From positions 1 to 36,194 of the forward strand of contig JALNQF010000390.1 of NCBI GenBank assembly GCA_028456385.1: a stretch of DNA of 36,194 bases, read 5' to 3'. Of the stretch, positions 1-10,957 are shown in pieces. Origin of the DNA: Ophiosphaerella korrae. Its lineage: Eukaryota; Ascomycota; Dothideomycetes; Pleosporales; Phaeosphaeriaceae. The notes beneath the pieces were generated by a model. It saw nothing but the letters and a program-made list of their open reading frames with translations. It was not told the DNA's origin and made no database searches. Each line of letters begins with the position of its first letter. Position 1 is the first letter of the stretch. The position numbers and the translations under genes were made by a program.

Positions 1-960
1 TAATAGTTAATTTATATATATAATATTAAGTATTAGCGTTCTAGGTTAGAGATTAGATTACTAATACTATCCTAATATTGCGTATTACTACTAACTATAT
101 ACTTTGCGTTAATCTATTTATACAACCTTATAGATTTACTCTAATCTATTATATATATTTATAGATTACTTTATATTACGTGTTTAGGTTATAGTTTATT
201 TTCTAATCTAGGTTATTACTCTACTTATCCTATACTTTGTTAGTACTTAAGTCTAGACTAATTAGTTCTATCTTAATTTCTCTTGTTACACCTATAACAA
301 TAGGACTTCTTCTCTCTAGGTAATTTCTTTTATATTATTTTCTTCTTACCCTAGATATTAGTAGTAGAGACTAGAGTATTATTATCCTTTCTTTAAATTA
401 CTACAAGAATTTATATTAGCTTAGCTCTTATATAATTTATTAACTTAAATTCTTTCTATAATAATATATACTTAGATTAATAGATTATAGGTAGTTATAA
501 TACTTATTCCTACTCTCTAGCTACTATTAGTCCTTATTTCTAATATTTAAGATAACTAGATTAAATTAGTATCTTATTAAACAGGTACTTATATTTAAAG
601 ATTTAGCGCTAGACAAGTAATTCCTAAAGTAACTATAGTAGAAATAAAGTACTTTTTTTTAATAAGTACTATATTATTAAAGTAAAATAGTACTTAGATT
701 TACTATTAGTAAAACTTTTTTGTAACTAAAAAGACTAAAAACTCTATAAGCTATAAGATATATAAAGAATAAGTAAGTAGAAATAGAAGTCTATTAGCTA
801 GCTTATATCTATAACAAATAACTATTAAACGTTGTTTCGACGTTCTTTGCCAACTATACTTTACTATCAACCTTCTAATTAGTATATAGACGCGTACTGT
901 CGCGAATCGACAGGGGAGTCTCGACAAAGGGTTGTTTGATGTTAATAGCAAAACGGTCAA
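1..960. repeat. AT-rich, RIP-eroded repeat remnant
   Basis: Very AT-rich DNA dominated by TA, TTA and AGTA steps, with almost no CpA/TpG-rich codons and stop codons in every frame. This is the composition left by repeat-induced point mutation on old transposons. I can read no conserved domain through it. GC content rises after about position 890. The original element cannot be named from this piece, which runs off the left edge of the window. Confidence 0.7.
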
Positions 961-2150
961 TATTACAACTAATATTATATTAGGGCCTATTAGCGATTAG
1001 TGAGCCTGTAGGGCATTAGACGTGACATGGTATCCCGCTCAGTGCACACCCATAGACCTACAGATAGATGATTGTGAGGCTCCGAACTACGGATGTGTCC
1101 CGTTACACCGTGCGTCCCGGCACGCTTGGATTGACATAACTCTGCCCGTTTGTAGGTAAGACGGAATTGGAGTGGTTGCGTAAGATTAATTGAGGTTAGA
1201 CTGGAAAATAATTGTGGCTGTATTACTTTCATGCATCAGAAGCGAAATACTACAGATTATCTAAAATGAGAACATTAATCCCGGAGCTAGCAAGGCACTA
1301 TTTTATCTTGGCTTACTTTGATAAGAGAGTATGTAAGAGAAAGTACGTGAGAGAGTAAGAGAAGATGTCAGTCACCAATTCCTGGATTACCCTTTACCTA
1401 TATATTATCATCGGCCACAACAATGTCAAATCAGCTCGATAGTATCTAGCTATTCCTTGCTTTACATTGGAAGGCGGCTGCTTTACTCTACCGTACCAAA
1501 CTACTTACTCAAAGACGAAAAATAATCAATGATAGTAAAAATTATTATGTAAAGTATATATACGCCTCAGCCAGTTTGAGGTATTACAATTCTCAAATAG
1601 GCCTACATCTCTGACTTTTCCAAGGATATCGGTCGTCATTTCAGCTTGAATATCTCTAATTTTGCAAATTATTGTTATTATTGCTAACCTTATCTTGGAT
1701 AGTGATAAGTAGATAGGCATTGACAAATTCCAGAGAATTACTCCCTCTATAAAAGAAAACCCTATACGTATCGTTCAATGCGTATACTATCTATTCCAGA
1801 ATGCACTTTCAAGACAAACACTGGATATATCTGCAACGAATCTTCTATAACAGATCTTTAGTTTTTGAAAGATATCAACATATTACCATCCCCCGACAGT
1901 CAGCGGTATCTTTCAAATCATTCTATCTCGCTATATCATGACCACGAGAACCAGGCTAAAGTCAAAGTATATTGTCATCCCAATGCCTCTAACCGGCAAT
2001 GTGACAAGTGTCAACGCAACTACTCCTCCTCTACTCCTTCAATAGGATATATCGTATTCCCCTCTCTCAAACATGCCAGCCCAGCCCATCAAACAACACA
2101 CCATAGTTCACATTCCCCTTCACACCACCGCCCTTCACGTTCACTCACTT
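961..2150. other. Mixed border segment without a recognisable gene
   Basis: Composition is intermediate between the eroded block on the left and the gene block on the right. A purine-rich stretch near 1325-1370 is followed by TATATA-rich sequence and could be a fragment of an LTR, but no paired copy or coding domain is visible. The last few hundred bases lie 3' of the dehydrogenase gene and are probably its 3' untranslated and terminator region. The only open frame here begins at a non-ATG codon, is low in complexity and is not supported. Confidence 0.4.
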
Positions 2151-3336
2151 CTAATCTAGACTTTGAATCTGCACTTTGATAGCCCCTGTCTTCGGATCCG
2201 CCGCGGTCTTGAATGCCTCCACCGCATCCTCCAACTTGAACCGATGGGTAACCAACCGACTCAGATCAATCACACCGCTACCTACCAGCCGAATCGCCTT
2301 CGGCCATGTATTGCAATACCGATACTGAAACTGCAAATCGACCTCGCGGGTCGAAAGACGCATGAAGGGGATCTTCATCTCGTTCTTACCGACGCCAATG
2401 ACGAAGACTTTACCTCCAAATTTGACGGTGTGAATTGCACTCGAGATACTCGATTCTACGCCTGTGCACTCCATGGCGATGGCGGGCTCGATGCCTTGCA
2501 TGAGGGATATGACCTGCGTCCGGAAATCATCGACGGAGTGCGAGAATTCGACTTTGTGCGTAGCGACGCTGGGCACCAGAGACTTGGCAAACGCGATGCG
2601 GCCGGCGTCGATGTCGGTTATGACGATGGGGGCGGCGCCAGCAGCGCGCGCGCAGAGAAGCGTCACGAGGCCGATAGGGCCCGCGCCGCAGATGACGACT
2701 GGGTCGCCGAGGCGGACATTTGCGCGGTCCATACCTGCAAGTGCGACGGAGAGGGGTTCGAGCATGGAGCCGTCTTCGAAGGTGAGGTTATCGGGGAGCT
2801 TGTGGCACCACATAGCGGGGTGCTTGAGGTAGCGGCGTAACAGACCGGTGACAGGTGGTGTGGAGAGGAATTGCACGCGTTCACAGCCGTTGTAGCGGCC
2901 GGTTAAGCAGGGCTCGCATTCATGGCAGATGATGTTGGGTTCGATGGCTACGCGGTCACCGACCTTGAGTGAGGTAACGGAGGGGTGGACGGCGAGGACT
3001 GTGCCGGCGGATTCGTGGCCTAGGACGTGGATGTCTTCGACAATCATGGGCCCAATACAGCCCTGGATATAGGTTAGCATATTTGTTCTTTAACTGAGGG
3101 TTTCTTTAAAGGCACAGTTCATGGAGACTCACGGCATGCCAGAAGTGAATATCGGACCCACAGATTCCTGTACTCTTGACATTCAAGAGAACTTCTCCCA
3201 CTTTTAAGTCTCCGCCATTTTTAACAACTTCCAGACTTGGTTCTGCTTCCGCAACCCAGAGGTCGTGCGCAGGGTTTGTGTAAACACCAATGTTTGCCTT
3301 TGTCGGCTGGACTTCTGTCGCTGTCGTAGTGCTCAT
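2151..3336 (-). CDS. lad1: L-arabinitol 4-dehydrogenase (zinc-dependent medium-chain dehydrogenase)
   Basis: Two exons, 3336-3134/3133 and 3062-2151, joined over a 70-nt intron (3063-3132) with a GTGAGT donor, a GCTAACC branch and a CAG acceptor. The join is in phase and gives 371 residues, normal for the family. Exon 1 ends HFWHA and exon 2 begins GCIGPM, restoring the segment typical of polyol dehydrogenases. Visible features are catalytic zinc ligands Cys59 and His84-Glu85 (GHE), the structural-zinc cysteine cluster ICHECEPC...GCE, the Rossmann motif GAGPIG and the NAD-preferring Asp in TDIDAGR. The family oxidises L-arabinitol to L-xylulose in the cytosolic fungal pentose pathway. Xylitol or sorbitol dehydrogenase is the alternative; sequence feel favours the arabinitol enzyme. 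The ATG at 3336 was chosen because the family N-terminus is short and acidic; the longer upstream frame is hydrophobic read-through of the leader. The gene looks intact, although its 5' neighbour is a mutated pseudogene. Confidence 0.82.
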
Positions 3337-3760
3337 CTTGACTGACGGAAAGAATATGCAAGAGCAAAAGATGAGAAGAGAGAAGGGACATGAACCTCCT
3401 ATGAACTCACTTAGTAAACAAAAAGAAAAACACGTCTGGATCATGTGGCACTCTTCGTCGGGGCTTTCCTACATCGCGTAGTGCGGGGCAATGGTCTACG
3501 CGAAACCGAATATTATGGTCCCTTTTGAGACGTCCATCGTGCCCCGCCATCCCAAATAATTTCCCCACGAATGGGGGTTCGTCCATCTCCGCAACGTTTT
3601 TCTGGAACGGCGCAAGCTATACCGGCTATAGTATCTTATCCCATATTATCCGCGGAAATTATAGACGCAGTGTCGCGCATGGTGCTGAGCCGCCGGAAAT
3701 GCTATTCAGGCACACCGTGACGAAGTAAAACAGTGAGGGTGTTGAATATGCCTTCCATAG
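3337..3760 (-). promoter_or_regulatory. Probable promoter of the arabinitol dehydrogenase gene with CreA/Mig1-type motifs
   Basis: Upstream region of the minus-strand dehydrogenase gene. Three matches to the fungal carbon-catabolite repressor motif SYGGRG are visible: GCGGGG at 3483-3488 (plus strand), GCGGGG at 3542-3547 (minus strand) and GTGGGG at 3563-3568 (minus strand). Two of them lie about 20 bp apart, the spacing often seen for functional CreA pairs. Glucose repression of pentose catabolism is well established, so the motifs fit, but a 6-bp degenerate motif also occurs by chance. I found no clean GGCTAR (XlnR-type) site. Confidence 0.35.
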
Positions 3761-4222
3761 GCTTGTATAGTAGTTACAAGCCGAGGCATATTAAATAGCC
3801 CATCTCGATCCGATTAAAACTGTCGTGAGTGGTGGAGTTGATCATAGTTCCGTTTCTTCACGGTCTTCCTTCTTCCTTGTTGATGTCAGGCCGCCATAGT
3901 CTGCCCAGGTCAATTGTGTATCAATTGCAGCTTCACATGCGAGTAGCCTGTTCGTCAGTCTTCTTTCCCTTTTTCTTACTTGGAATGGTAGGGTGCTGTG
4001 CATGTACAGGTGCAGTTCTAGCCGTGAGTTTGGCTGATATAATAGGCGCGGCAGGTGTCGGTATCGCTACAGGAGACTCATGTAATACATTAGTATTTTC
4101 ACTAAGCTTGGATATCCTGCTATTGAGTGCTGCAGTTGGTATTTCCAAGCTCGCTTGATCTAAGTTGCTTGCGGATACCATATTCGCCTCTTGAAAGCGC
4201 GTGCTTGTAGCCGGGCTTAATG
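3761..4222. other. Tail region 3' of the nuclease pseudogene
   Basis: Lies between the last in-frame stop of the Artemis-like pseudogene and the dehydrogenase promoter. A minus-strand open stretch (about 4181-3933) rich in Ala, Pro and Lys, with a KKKGKK patch, might be an out-of-frame remainder of the disordered nuclease C-terminus. It is in a different frame from 4223-5646 and has no recognisable domain, so I do not call it as a gene. Confidence 0.3.
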
Positions 4223-6036
4223 TTAGTTCATCTTTTGTAGTTTGTGTATCTTCTTAAATTTCCTCTTCTCGTTTTGTTGCCGTTGGATTCTTGCTTCATA
4301 CAATGGAGTCATTTCGGCATTGTGACGGGTGCTAGCAGAGCAAAACCTGCCAAATAGGCTTTGCATGCTTAGGTCTGGTATCCAAGTCGCTTCATCTACG
4401 GTGCACGGAAACACATCCAGGGGCTTAAAGGCTGCGACTAGCTCACAGAGCTCGGAGTACGATGAATGGCGGGAATAGGGAAAGTGAGTCGTGCGGTTAC
4501 CTGGCTCTCGAACAATGCGGCTCGTTGACGAACCATTTTTTGATAGAATTGAGATGAGTGCTTCTACGAAGGGATTCGCCTGATTATATTCATTAGCATT
4601 TTGTAGCTGTATGTCGAGTTCAAGTTTTCCATCACCGTGAGCCAACGTTCGCTGTAGAAGGGCAAGAACTTTGGACAAAAGTATTCCATCCTTAATGGTC
4701 TTTGCACACAATTCTATCAACTTGCCAACTTCTGTTGCATCTCCTGTCTCCAGCTCTTCTCTCTGATCAAGGTCTCCCTTTCCGCCTCCAGCCCCAACTT
4801 CGGTAATTTCGGTACCATTAGCGCGCGTGATGATTAGGATAATATGCACAATTCTCGAATCAGTATCGCTGTCCATGATCCTACAGCCCATACCTTATTC
4901 GCAACTATGGATACGCACACTCTCTTTGGACGTGAGACATCCAGGTTGTGTGTGATTGCCATTGCGAAAGCCACACAATGCAGCTGCTTCTCGCACCTCA
5001 ATGCCAGCATTTTGCAGATATTTGTTGTCTGCTCGCACTTTTAACCCAACTTCTCGCAGCTGTCTCGCATCCAGAGTAGACAATGAGGCATACAGCCGCG
5101 CACGATAGTCGTCCAAATGAATTCGCGATTCAACGAAGGCAGACAAAGCAATCCAGACACTTTCATAACCAAATGTCCATGAGTAGAAATAGAAGATGGT
5201 ATCATCTGGATATTAGCTAACCTTGTCCAGGGGTTCCCGGAGTCCTTCAGCCTTGGTTGGGAATTCTCGATAGGGCTTGCTTTTGGTAGCGAACGTAGTG
5301 TCCAGATACAAGCAATTTAATCGACGATTTCGAAGTGTGTACGGGAGAAGTATTAGATTTTGGACCAACGAGTGCACCTACCATGTCTCTGCACGAATGT
5401 TGCCCGTATAGAGAATAGCAGCCCCATCACCCTCGATCAAAAACATTACTGTCCCCACGCAGTGATTAGCATCGATTAGTGTAACACGAATCGATTTGCC
5501 TGGAGTAAGGTCGATAGTTGTAAGTGTGTCCAATGGAAGTGGTTTGACTAGCTTACGTATGCTTCGGTCATAAGTAACATTGCGACGTTCCAGGATGCCT
5601 TTCGCGAAGCTAATCCGGTGATGGTATGTTTCTAATCTTAAAAGTATCTACCAAGACGATCAGCAAATGTAGAACCCTAGGCACTGCTGCGTAACAATTG
5701 TAGGACACCAAGTATGCTAGAGGCATCTGTGTCCCACGAACGCACCTCTCTCGTTGCTGCAGAGCGGTATACAAACGGGGCTCTTTGGGGCTCAAGCTCA
5801 GTTCGATGATCAAAGCTAGGTACAAGTGTACAAATTAGCCGGCCGCGTGCGTGGTTTAAATCTCGAATGACATACTGAACATGACTCAAGAAGCAGGCTA
5901 GCGGTGCCTTGAACCCGGGCTGTCGCTTGAAATAATCAATACGAATGTGGGGGAACTCTATTAAAGAGGGTAAGCTTTTACCTCCTAAGCATCGGGGGTG
6001 AATCTTGCCAGCTATGATGCCTTTGAACGTGGACAT
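4223..6036 (-). pseudogene. Artemis/SNM1-family DNA-repair nuclease (metallo-beta-lactamase + DRMBL), inactivated
   Basis: Homology runs through the whole segment. It begins MSTFKG...EFPHIRIDYF after removing a 51-nt GC-AG intron (5958-6008). A 60-nt intron (5816-5875) then rejoins the metal-binding motif 2 as HVHFDH. Next come RAPFVYRSAATRE, an intron from about 5745 to 5647, LIDANHCVG (motif 3), the motif-4 segment, YLDTTFATKS, ESRIHLDDYRARLY, RANGTEI and the C-terminal DRMBL signature (HSSYSELCELVAAFKP). Damage: TAG at 5378-5380 where Trp is expected, TAA at 5213-5215, TAA at 4895-4897, and a one-base loss in the T run near 5640-5642 at the start of exon 4, so the exon join is out of frame. 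The motif-4 Asp of TGD is Asn (codon 5401-5399), and a His is Tyr at 5185-5183. Most changes are C-to-T or G-to-A. Family members open hairpins or trim ends in end-joining and cross-link repair in the nucleus. This copy cannot encode the enzyme; a second intact copy elsewhere is possible. Confidence 0.85.
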
Positions 6037-6447
6037 GGGTAAAAGGAAAGCGATTTGACGTAAATGTCATTTCCAGTAATCTGAAATCGAATCTAGAAGG
6101 CAGAGCTACTGGAAAAAGAGGCGTCGAAATGTAAGAAGACATGCAGGTGGTGTAGCGGGGTGAGAATGAGCGAACAAGGAAAGCACAAGGGTTGTGGCTA
6201 GTGTGTATTTGTGGCTGGATGTGGTTGTGGGGCGGGGTGTGGCTGGCTTTCAACGTCATCCCAACTGGTTGACCCATCACGCAAATAGCACATGCCGCAT
6301 TCCTTCGATTAGCGGGTCTTGAATGACTCTGGATCCCGGTATTTACTCAAGTTACCAGGAAATTATACACACAGTTAGATTATCGCCCTGCTATCTCGTG
6401 AGGTCATCATATGCAGCCAACCTAGTCACGACAGCGCAGCACTTACA
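6037..6447. other. Divergent intergenic region
   Basis: Separates the minus-strand nuclease pseudogene from the plus-strand 293-residue gene and would hold both promoters. It contains alternating G/T-rich stretches around 6180-6245 but no recognisable regulatory motif or RNA gene. Confidence 0.4.
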
Positions 6448-7389
6448 ATGACGTCTGTTACAACCCCGGGCTTTCCAACCCCTCCTGCGTCTTCAGCAGC
6501 CCCGTCGCAGCATTCCTCTCCACTGCCCCAACCACGCAGGCATCCACTGAAGCCCGGTGGAGCCAAAGAGAGTGAGCTCATAAGATACCTAGACCATGGT
6601 GTGAACAGCATCCAGAAGCGCGTCGACAATCGCACAACGAGCAGGAAGAAAAAACATGTGCTAGGCGTGGAGGAAGGATATAGTACCTTCTCAGATGTGG
6701 CCAAGGACCTGGACACGCTGGTCGACGTAGTATGGGTGTCAGGATCGCGTACGTCACCGCATCACTTTGAATAGTGACAATGAGTGTGTGCTAAACTACA
6801 CCTTGCAGCAAATCTCCAGACACCCTACCTTCTTAATCTTGCAGTAATTACTACCGAGTTTCTCCCATTATTTCCCACCACAGAACCCTCCTCACAAGCC
6901 ACGTTTCGCTTGCTTTCAAAGCTCGATGAAGTTTTCGCATCCTTGCTTATGGGCTTTGATACGGCCACTGGAGAACCTTTGTCTGGGTTCGAAAATGGAC
7001 GAACCATATCCACAACAGACAAGGTGCGATTGAAGGGTATTGTTGATCGCACGCGACTCACAGTCGCCCGTGTAATGAGTAGAGAAAGCGTAATTGGTGA
7101 CGAGAGCGATGTTGGCGAGCGCATGGATACAGATACTGAAGAAGATGTACCTCAACGCCATGAAACTGTACATTTCGAGGGCTTTGAGAACAGTAAAGAT
7201 GATGAGAATGACGAAGACTGCGAGGAGCGCAACATCGCCAAAGTATATGAGAAGACAATAGGAGAGCTAGGGGATGTCCTGGGCGGCCCACCGATCGGTA
7301 TAATTACAAACGACTCTACAACAAACGCCACGGATCAGCAGCGAGCTAAAGAAGGCTTCGTAGAGTCCGAAGACGATATCGAGTTTTGA
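6448..7389 (+). CDS. Conserved fungal protein of unknown function (293 residues)
   Basis: Two exons, 6448-6748 and 6809-7389, around a 60-nt intron with a GTACGT donor, a GTGCTAAAC branch and a TTGCAG acceptor. The join is in phase and yields VSGSPNLQTPYLLN across the junction. The first 35 residues are Pro/Ser-rich and disordered. Residues about 40-200 look folded, with ELIRYLDHGVNSIQKRVDNR, SRKKKHVLGVEEGY and KVRLKGIVDRTRLTVARVM; the tail is acidic and ends in a run of Asp and Glu. I do recall similar proteins in Pezizomycotina, sometimes mislabelled as the meiotic recombinase Dmc1, but there is no Walker A or RecA core here, so that label should not be used. No signal peptide or membrane segment. 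The gene model is well supported; the function is unknown. Confidence 0.75.
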
Positions 7390-7948
7390 CACTAGACCTG
7401 CACTACATGCAGCTGAAGGAGACCCGCTCGGTTAGCCAAAAAAAAGTATCAAAACCATTCCCCTTCCTGCAAATTTTGTTAGATAATATATAGCAGAATA
7501 TTTCCACTCAAAGCTATTGATTACTCCAGCCTTGATAATATTATTAAAGGAGATTTCAACCGGTCTCAATATTATATGGCTGCCGTTTCGCAAGCAACCC
7601 ATTTCCTGCCTTCTTGGTTGACTGAGATACCAAGCGTAGCTTATCAGTCTGAAACCCTGGCTTGACCACGGTGGGACATACTCAGAGACGCCGAATCATG
7701 TCACCAAAGGCAACATGTACCTCTACTGATACGATGTTTTGGTCACGCCTGCCAAAAAAGGAAACCTACGATAAAGCTACGTCACGTCGACTTGGCACTT
7801 GCACGCAGGACTAAAATTCTGGCGTGATAAATTATTCACCTTGAGAGATTTACGTTCCTCTACGCTATCAACAAACCTCACACAACACAATATACACTCG
7901 GCTTATTCTATCCTCCGAATGCATTAGTGTGATATCTTATCCCTTGCT
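7390..7948. other. Intergenic region with likely promoter of the 1002-residue gene
   Basis: Holds the 3' end of the preceding gene (A-rich run near 7438-7446 and ATAATATATAG near 7490) and the upstream region of the next one. CT-rich leader-like sequence precedes the ATG at 7949. No conserved open frame, RNA gene or repeat is visible. Confidence 0.4.
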
Positions 7949-10900
7949 ATGCCCACCTATCATGCACGTAGCGTCTCTGTACGCCTGGGCGCAACGCCTC
8001 TTGCTGATACAATCACACACCACCTTGTCGTTAAGAAAGGCGAGGTTGCAAAGAAGCAATGTGAGAGGGCAGAACAGCGGCTATTAGGCAGTGATTTACT
8101 GGAGGAAGAGCGTGTACGATTTCCTGGCGATTCGTACGGATTTGAAATGAACTGGCTTGGGAATGCCCCATTCTTCCAGGTCCAGGCAGGTAAGGGCCAA
8201 TTTGAATGTGTCATTGAAGGATCACCAGAATTGATCAAAGAGCCTGATCAACTAAGCGGACACCCAGCTGCCAACAACAAAAAAACTATAATATGTTCCA
8301 ATGGCGATCCTATGGCACTTGTGCTTCACGTCGAGCTCTCAGCTGGGACATTCATCTCAGGTCTTGACAAAAACAACAAAGTGCATCTGAAACTCGAAAC
8401 TTTCTTCAACGGACAGCTTTCAGGTTGTACGTTTATCCGCCATGACGAAATACGGTCAGGCACCAAGAGCTTGCATCAAGTATTCGCTGGCTACAGAACA
8501 GACTTCCTTGCTGAGAGGCCGTGGGTCATTCTGCCTTTGCAGCAGAGTGCCAGTGATAGTTTCATGGGGACTAAAGGCATCCCATCAACCGAGGAGCGAT
8601 GGAAAGAGATCTGTCAGGCTCTTCAAAAGGAAGGAAATGAACGGGGTGTAGACCAAAATGGCAGTGTTCCGCCTAGCGCGGAGTTCCTGAAAGCCTTATC
8701 GACTATGCACATGCCCGATGAGGTACGGAACATGCAGAGCCCGAGTAGCAGGACATTAGGCATCATTGACATGGTGATCACTGCTGGTTACGGGGACAAA
8801 TCTGTCCTTGGTATTAGGTATCGCACAGCGCCTAAGAGGCTTGTGGATGCAAGGTTCTTGATGCGAGCCGCCCCGAATCACGCAAGTGAAGAGATTCGAA
8901 CAACCCAACAAGGAACCGGTGGTGGTGAACTTCGGGCGCCCAATAGAAAGCACCTAAAGACTCACAAAGCATCTGTAGAAGACGAAGGTAACTCAGATGA
9001 CGTGCCTCCGCCAAAGCGACGAACTCTTACACCCCCTTTGGCATGGACACGCTCAGACCCAAGAGCGAACTTGTCTTCCCGCTCGTTATATGACCTCGAG
9101 AGTACATACGGTCCGCTGACACGGGCGTCAACCTCAAAAAGGCCCTCCCATACATCGGCTACGCTCAAGCTCTCGTCTGGCAGTTCTTTAGCCGCGGGAC
9201 TCGAAGTGCATTTAGACAACTCATTGCCACCATCTAGACATGGTTCTCTGAAATATGGAAAACCGGAGGAAACATACGCTGGCACTCAAAATATCAATTT
9301 TTTGCCCAGTTCGGATGTCAGTCATAAAAGGACCGCACAGATCAACACCCCCCCGTCTAGTGTTCGATTCTCCGATTCATCACCAGGGTATAGCTCTACC
9401 ACCACTGCAATGAGCCAGACTTCGCTCAACAACATCAACATGATCACCAACCCGATTCAACGCGCCCCGATCGCCGCAGATGATCCTTTGTTGAGGACTG
9501 ACGTCTTGCCGAAAAGGCCACCCCGAATCGCACAAGTTTCTGATAGGTTTCCTGGGCCAATAGATATTCCAGAATCAGTACTCCAGAGCCCTACCGGACC
9601 CAGTGCTCCTGGGCACTGGCCAGCTCCGAAATTTGGTTTAGAATCAAACAGTGCTTGGGAGGCTTCTAGGTTTTCCTCAAACATGCTGCCTAGATTTCCA
9701 GATTTTCATTCGTTCAGTCGCTCTTTACCCGAGTCACCTTATCTTCGACCACATCACGACAATCGATCGCTAACAGTATTACCTCCAACAGGCCTGTTCA
9801 GCGCAACCACGAAACCCAAGTCAGGCATTTCTTCACTGAAATATCAAAAAAGCGCAAGCTCAGAGAAAAATAGACGTGCCGTTTTTGTCAAGCGACTTAT
9901 CATTACTGGGAAGAACGGCACTACCCTGGTAGATCATCAGTGGTCGACCGCACAGCAGTTATTCATTAATCGCAGTAACCCGGCAATAGGTCGCTTGCCT
10001 CAAAGCTCGCTATCAAAAAACCTTACGAGCCTAGCGGATGCGTATGCTACAGGCGGAAGTTCCATTGCAAATATGGATCCACCAAAATCTGAACATGCAA
10101 ATCCATCACTGAAATCTAATCAGAACTCTAGAACTCCATTGGAATCATGGAAGTTGAACCTCGCTCCAAGTTCTCAACGCCTAGGCACTTTGTTTAAGGA
10201 CACATCTCATAAGCCTATCTTACCTTTTGGCCAAACGATCAAGACCACCCAGGATAGCAAGGATGCCTTGATAGAAAATTCGACTCTGTCGCCTCACATG
10301 GCCACTGGACCATCGACCGCACGGCGCCGCGCAGGATTCAACAACGCCATCCTCGGCGTCCAAGGACCCAAGGCCGTCACATTCTGGCTCGAGGACCCCG
10401 AGGAGATTCTGCGTGACTCCAAGCTTCAACGAGGAAAATCTGCCCTTAACCGCACTCCACCAGCCACTACCACCAAAGCCCCCGAAGCCCACTCAGCAAG
10501 CTCATCATCTCTTTCCAGCGTACCGGCAAGCCCAGAGCTAGAAGAAAGGCCCATTGCGCACCACGCTCTTCCACCCACATCAGAACCCAACGCAACAACT
10601 CCCATCACGCAGACGGACGGCTCGCCCGAACTCACCAGGCGCCAAACATCGCTACACACATCCGCACCATCCCCAACCAAACTTGCTTCGTTGCCAAACG
10701 CCCCGCAACCCGAACCCGCTCCTACGCACCACACCCGGAGGCGCAGACTTGCGCACACACACCCGCCGCGCCGCCCGCACAGCCCCGATCCCGCGGATGC
10801 CTGTAATACACAGTTGAATCGCGGCTGCGTGATTGCATTTGTCGGGGATGATGGGGCGGGTGAAGCGGTGAAGAGGCAGGTGCGGTGCGAGAAGGAGGGC

Positions 10901-10957
10901 GTTTTCGCGGAGGAGTACGTCGTGCTTGCGACGCGGTTCTTTGTTGCCGGAAAGTAA
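7949..10957 (+). CDS. Large Ser/Pro/Thr-rich protein of unknown function (1002 residues)
   Basis: A single open frame of 3009 nt with an ATG start after a CT-rich leader. Residues 1-320 are the best candidate for folded sequence, with mixed beta-like segments such as PMALVLHVELSAGTFISG, RPWVILPLQQ and TLGIIDMVITAGYG. From about residue 330 to 900 the chain is low in complexity and probably disordered, with many TPP, SSP and KRP motifs and a basic PPPKRR patch near residue 353 that could serve as a nuclear signal. A second Arg-rich patch (HTRRRR) sits near residue 927. The last 45 residues are again ordered-looking (GCVIAFVGDD...VVLATRFFVAG). No signal peptide or membrane helix. Third-position GC rises strongly after about 10300, so the C-terminal coding part differs from the rest. 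I do not recognise a domain; a nuclear or chromatin-associated role is only a guess. A small unrecognised intron is possible. Confidence 0.7.
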   Translation: MPTYHARSVSVRLGATPLADTITHHLVVKKGEVAKKQCERAEQRLLGSDLLEEERVRFPGDSYGFEMNWLGNAPFFQVQAGKGQFECVIEGSPELIKEPDQLSGHPAANNKKTIICSNGDPMALVLHVELSAGTFISGLDKNNKVHLKLETFFNGQLSGCTFIRHDEIRSGTKSLHQVFAGYRTDFLAERPWVILPLQQSASDSFMGTKGIPSTEERWKEICQALQKEGNERGVDQNGSVPPSAEFLKALSTMHMPDEVRNMQSPSSRTLGIIDMVITAGYGDKSVLGIRYRTAPKRLVDARFLMRAAPNHASEEIRTTQQGTGGGELRAPNRKHLKTHKASVEDEGNSDDVPPPKRRTLTPPLAWTRSDPRANLSSRSLYDLESTYGPLTRASTSKRPSHTSATLKLSSGSSLAAGLEVHLDNSLPPSRHGSLKYGKPEETYAGTQNINFLPSSDVSHKRTAQINTPPSSVRFSDSSPGYSSTTTAMSQTSLNNINMITNPIQRAPIAADDPLLRTDVLPKRPPRIAQVSDRFPGPIDIPESVLQSPTGPSAPGHWPAPKFGLESNSAWEASRFSSNMLPRFPDFHSFSRSLPESPYLRPHHDNRSLTVLPPTGLFSATTKPKSGISSLKYQKSASSEKNRRAVFVKRLIITGKNGTTLVDHQWSTAQQLFINRSNPAIGRLPQSSLSKNLTSLADAYATGGSSIANMDPPKSEHANPSLKSNQNSRTPLESWKLNLAPSSQRLGTLFKDTSHKPILPFGQTIKTTQDSKDALIENSTLSPHMATGPSTARRRAGFNNAILGVQGPKAVTFWLEDPEEILRDSKLQRGKSALNRTPPATTTKAPEAHSASSSSLSSVPASPELEERPIAHHALPPTSEPNATTPITQTDGSPELTRRQTSLHTSAPSPTKLASLPNAPQPEPAPTHHTRRRRLAHTHPPRRPHSPDPADACNTQLNRGCVIAFVGDDGAGEAVKRQVRCEKEGVFAEEYVVLATRFFVAGK

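Noticed and set aside
1300..1480. Possible LTR fragment
   Set aside because: No paired LTR, primer-binding site or target duplication in the window; kept only as a remark.
1865..2179. 104-codon plus-strand frame 3' of the dehydrogenase
   Set aside because: Non-ATG start, His/Ser-rich low complexity, overlaps the dehydrogenase end and has no family resemblance.
5816..6008. Reading the nuclease start as one uninterrupted 119-residue frame
   Set aside because: Both introns there are multiples of three, so the frame stays open by chance; removing them restores the metal-binding motif and the family N-terminus.
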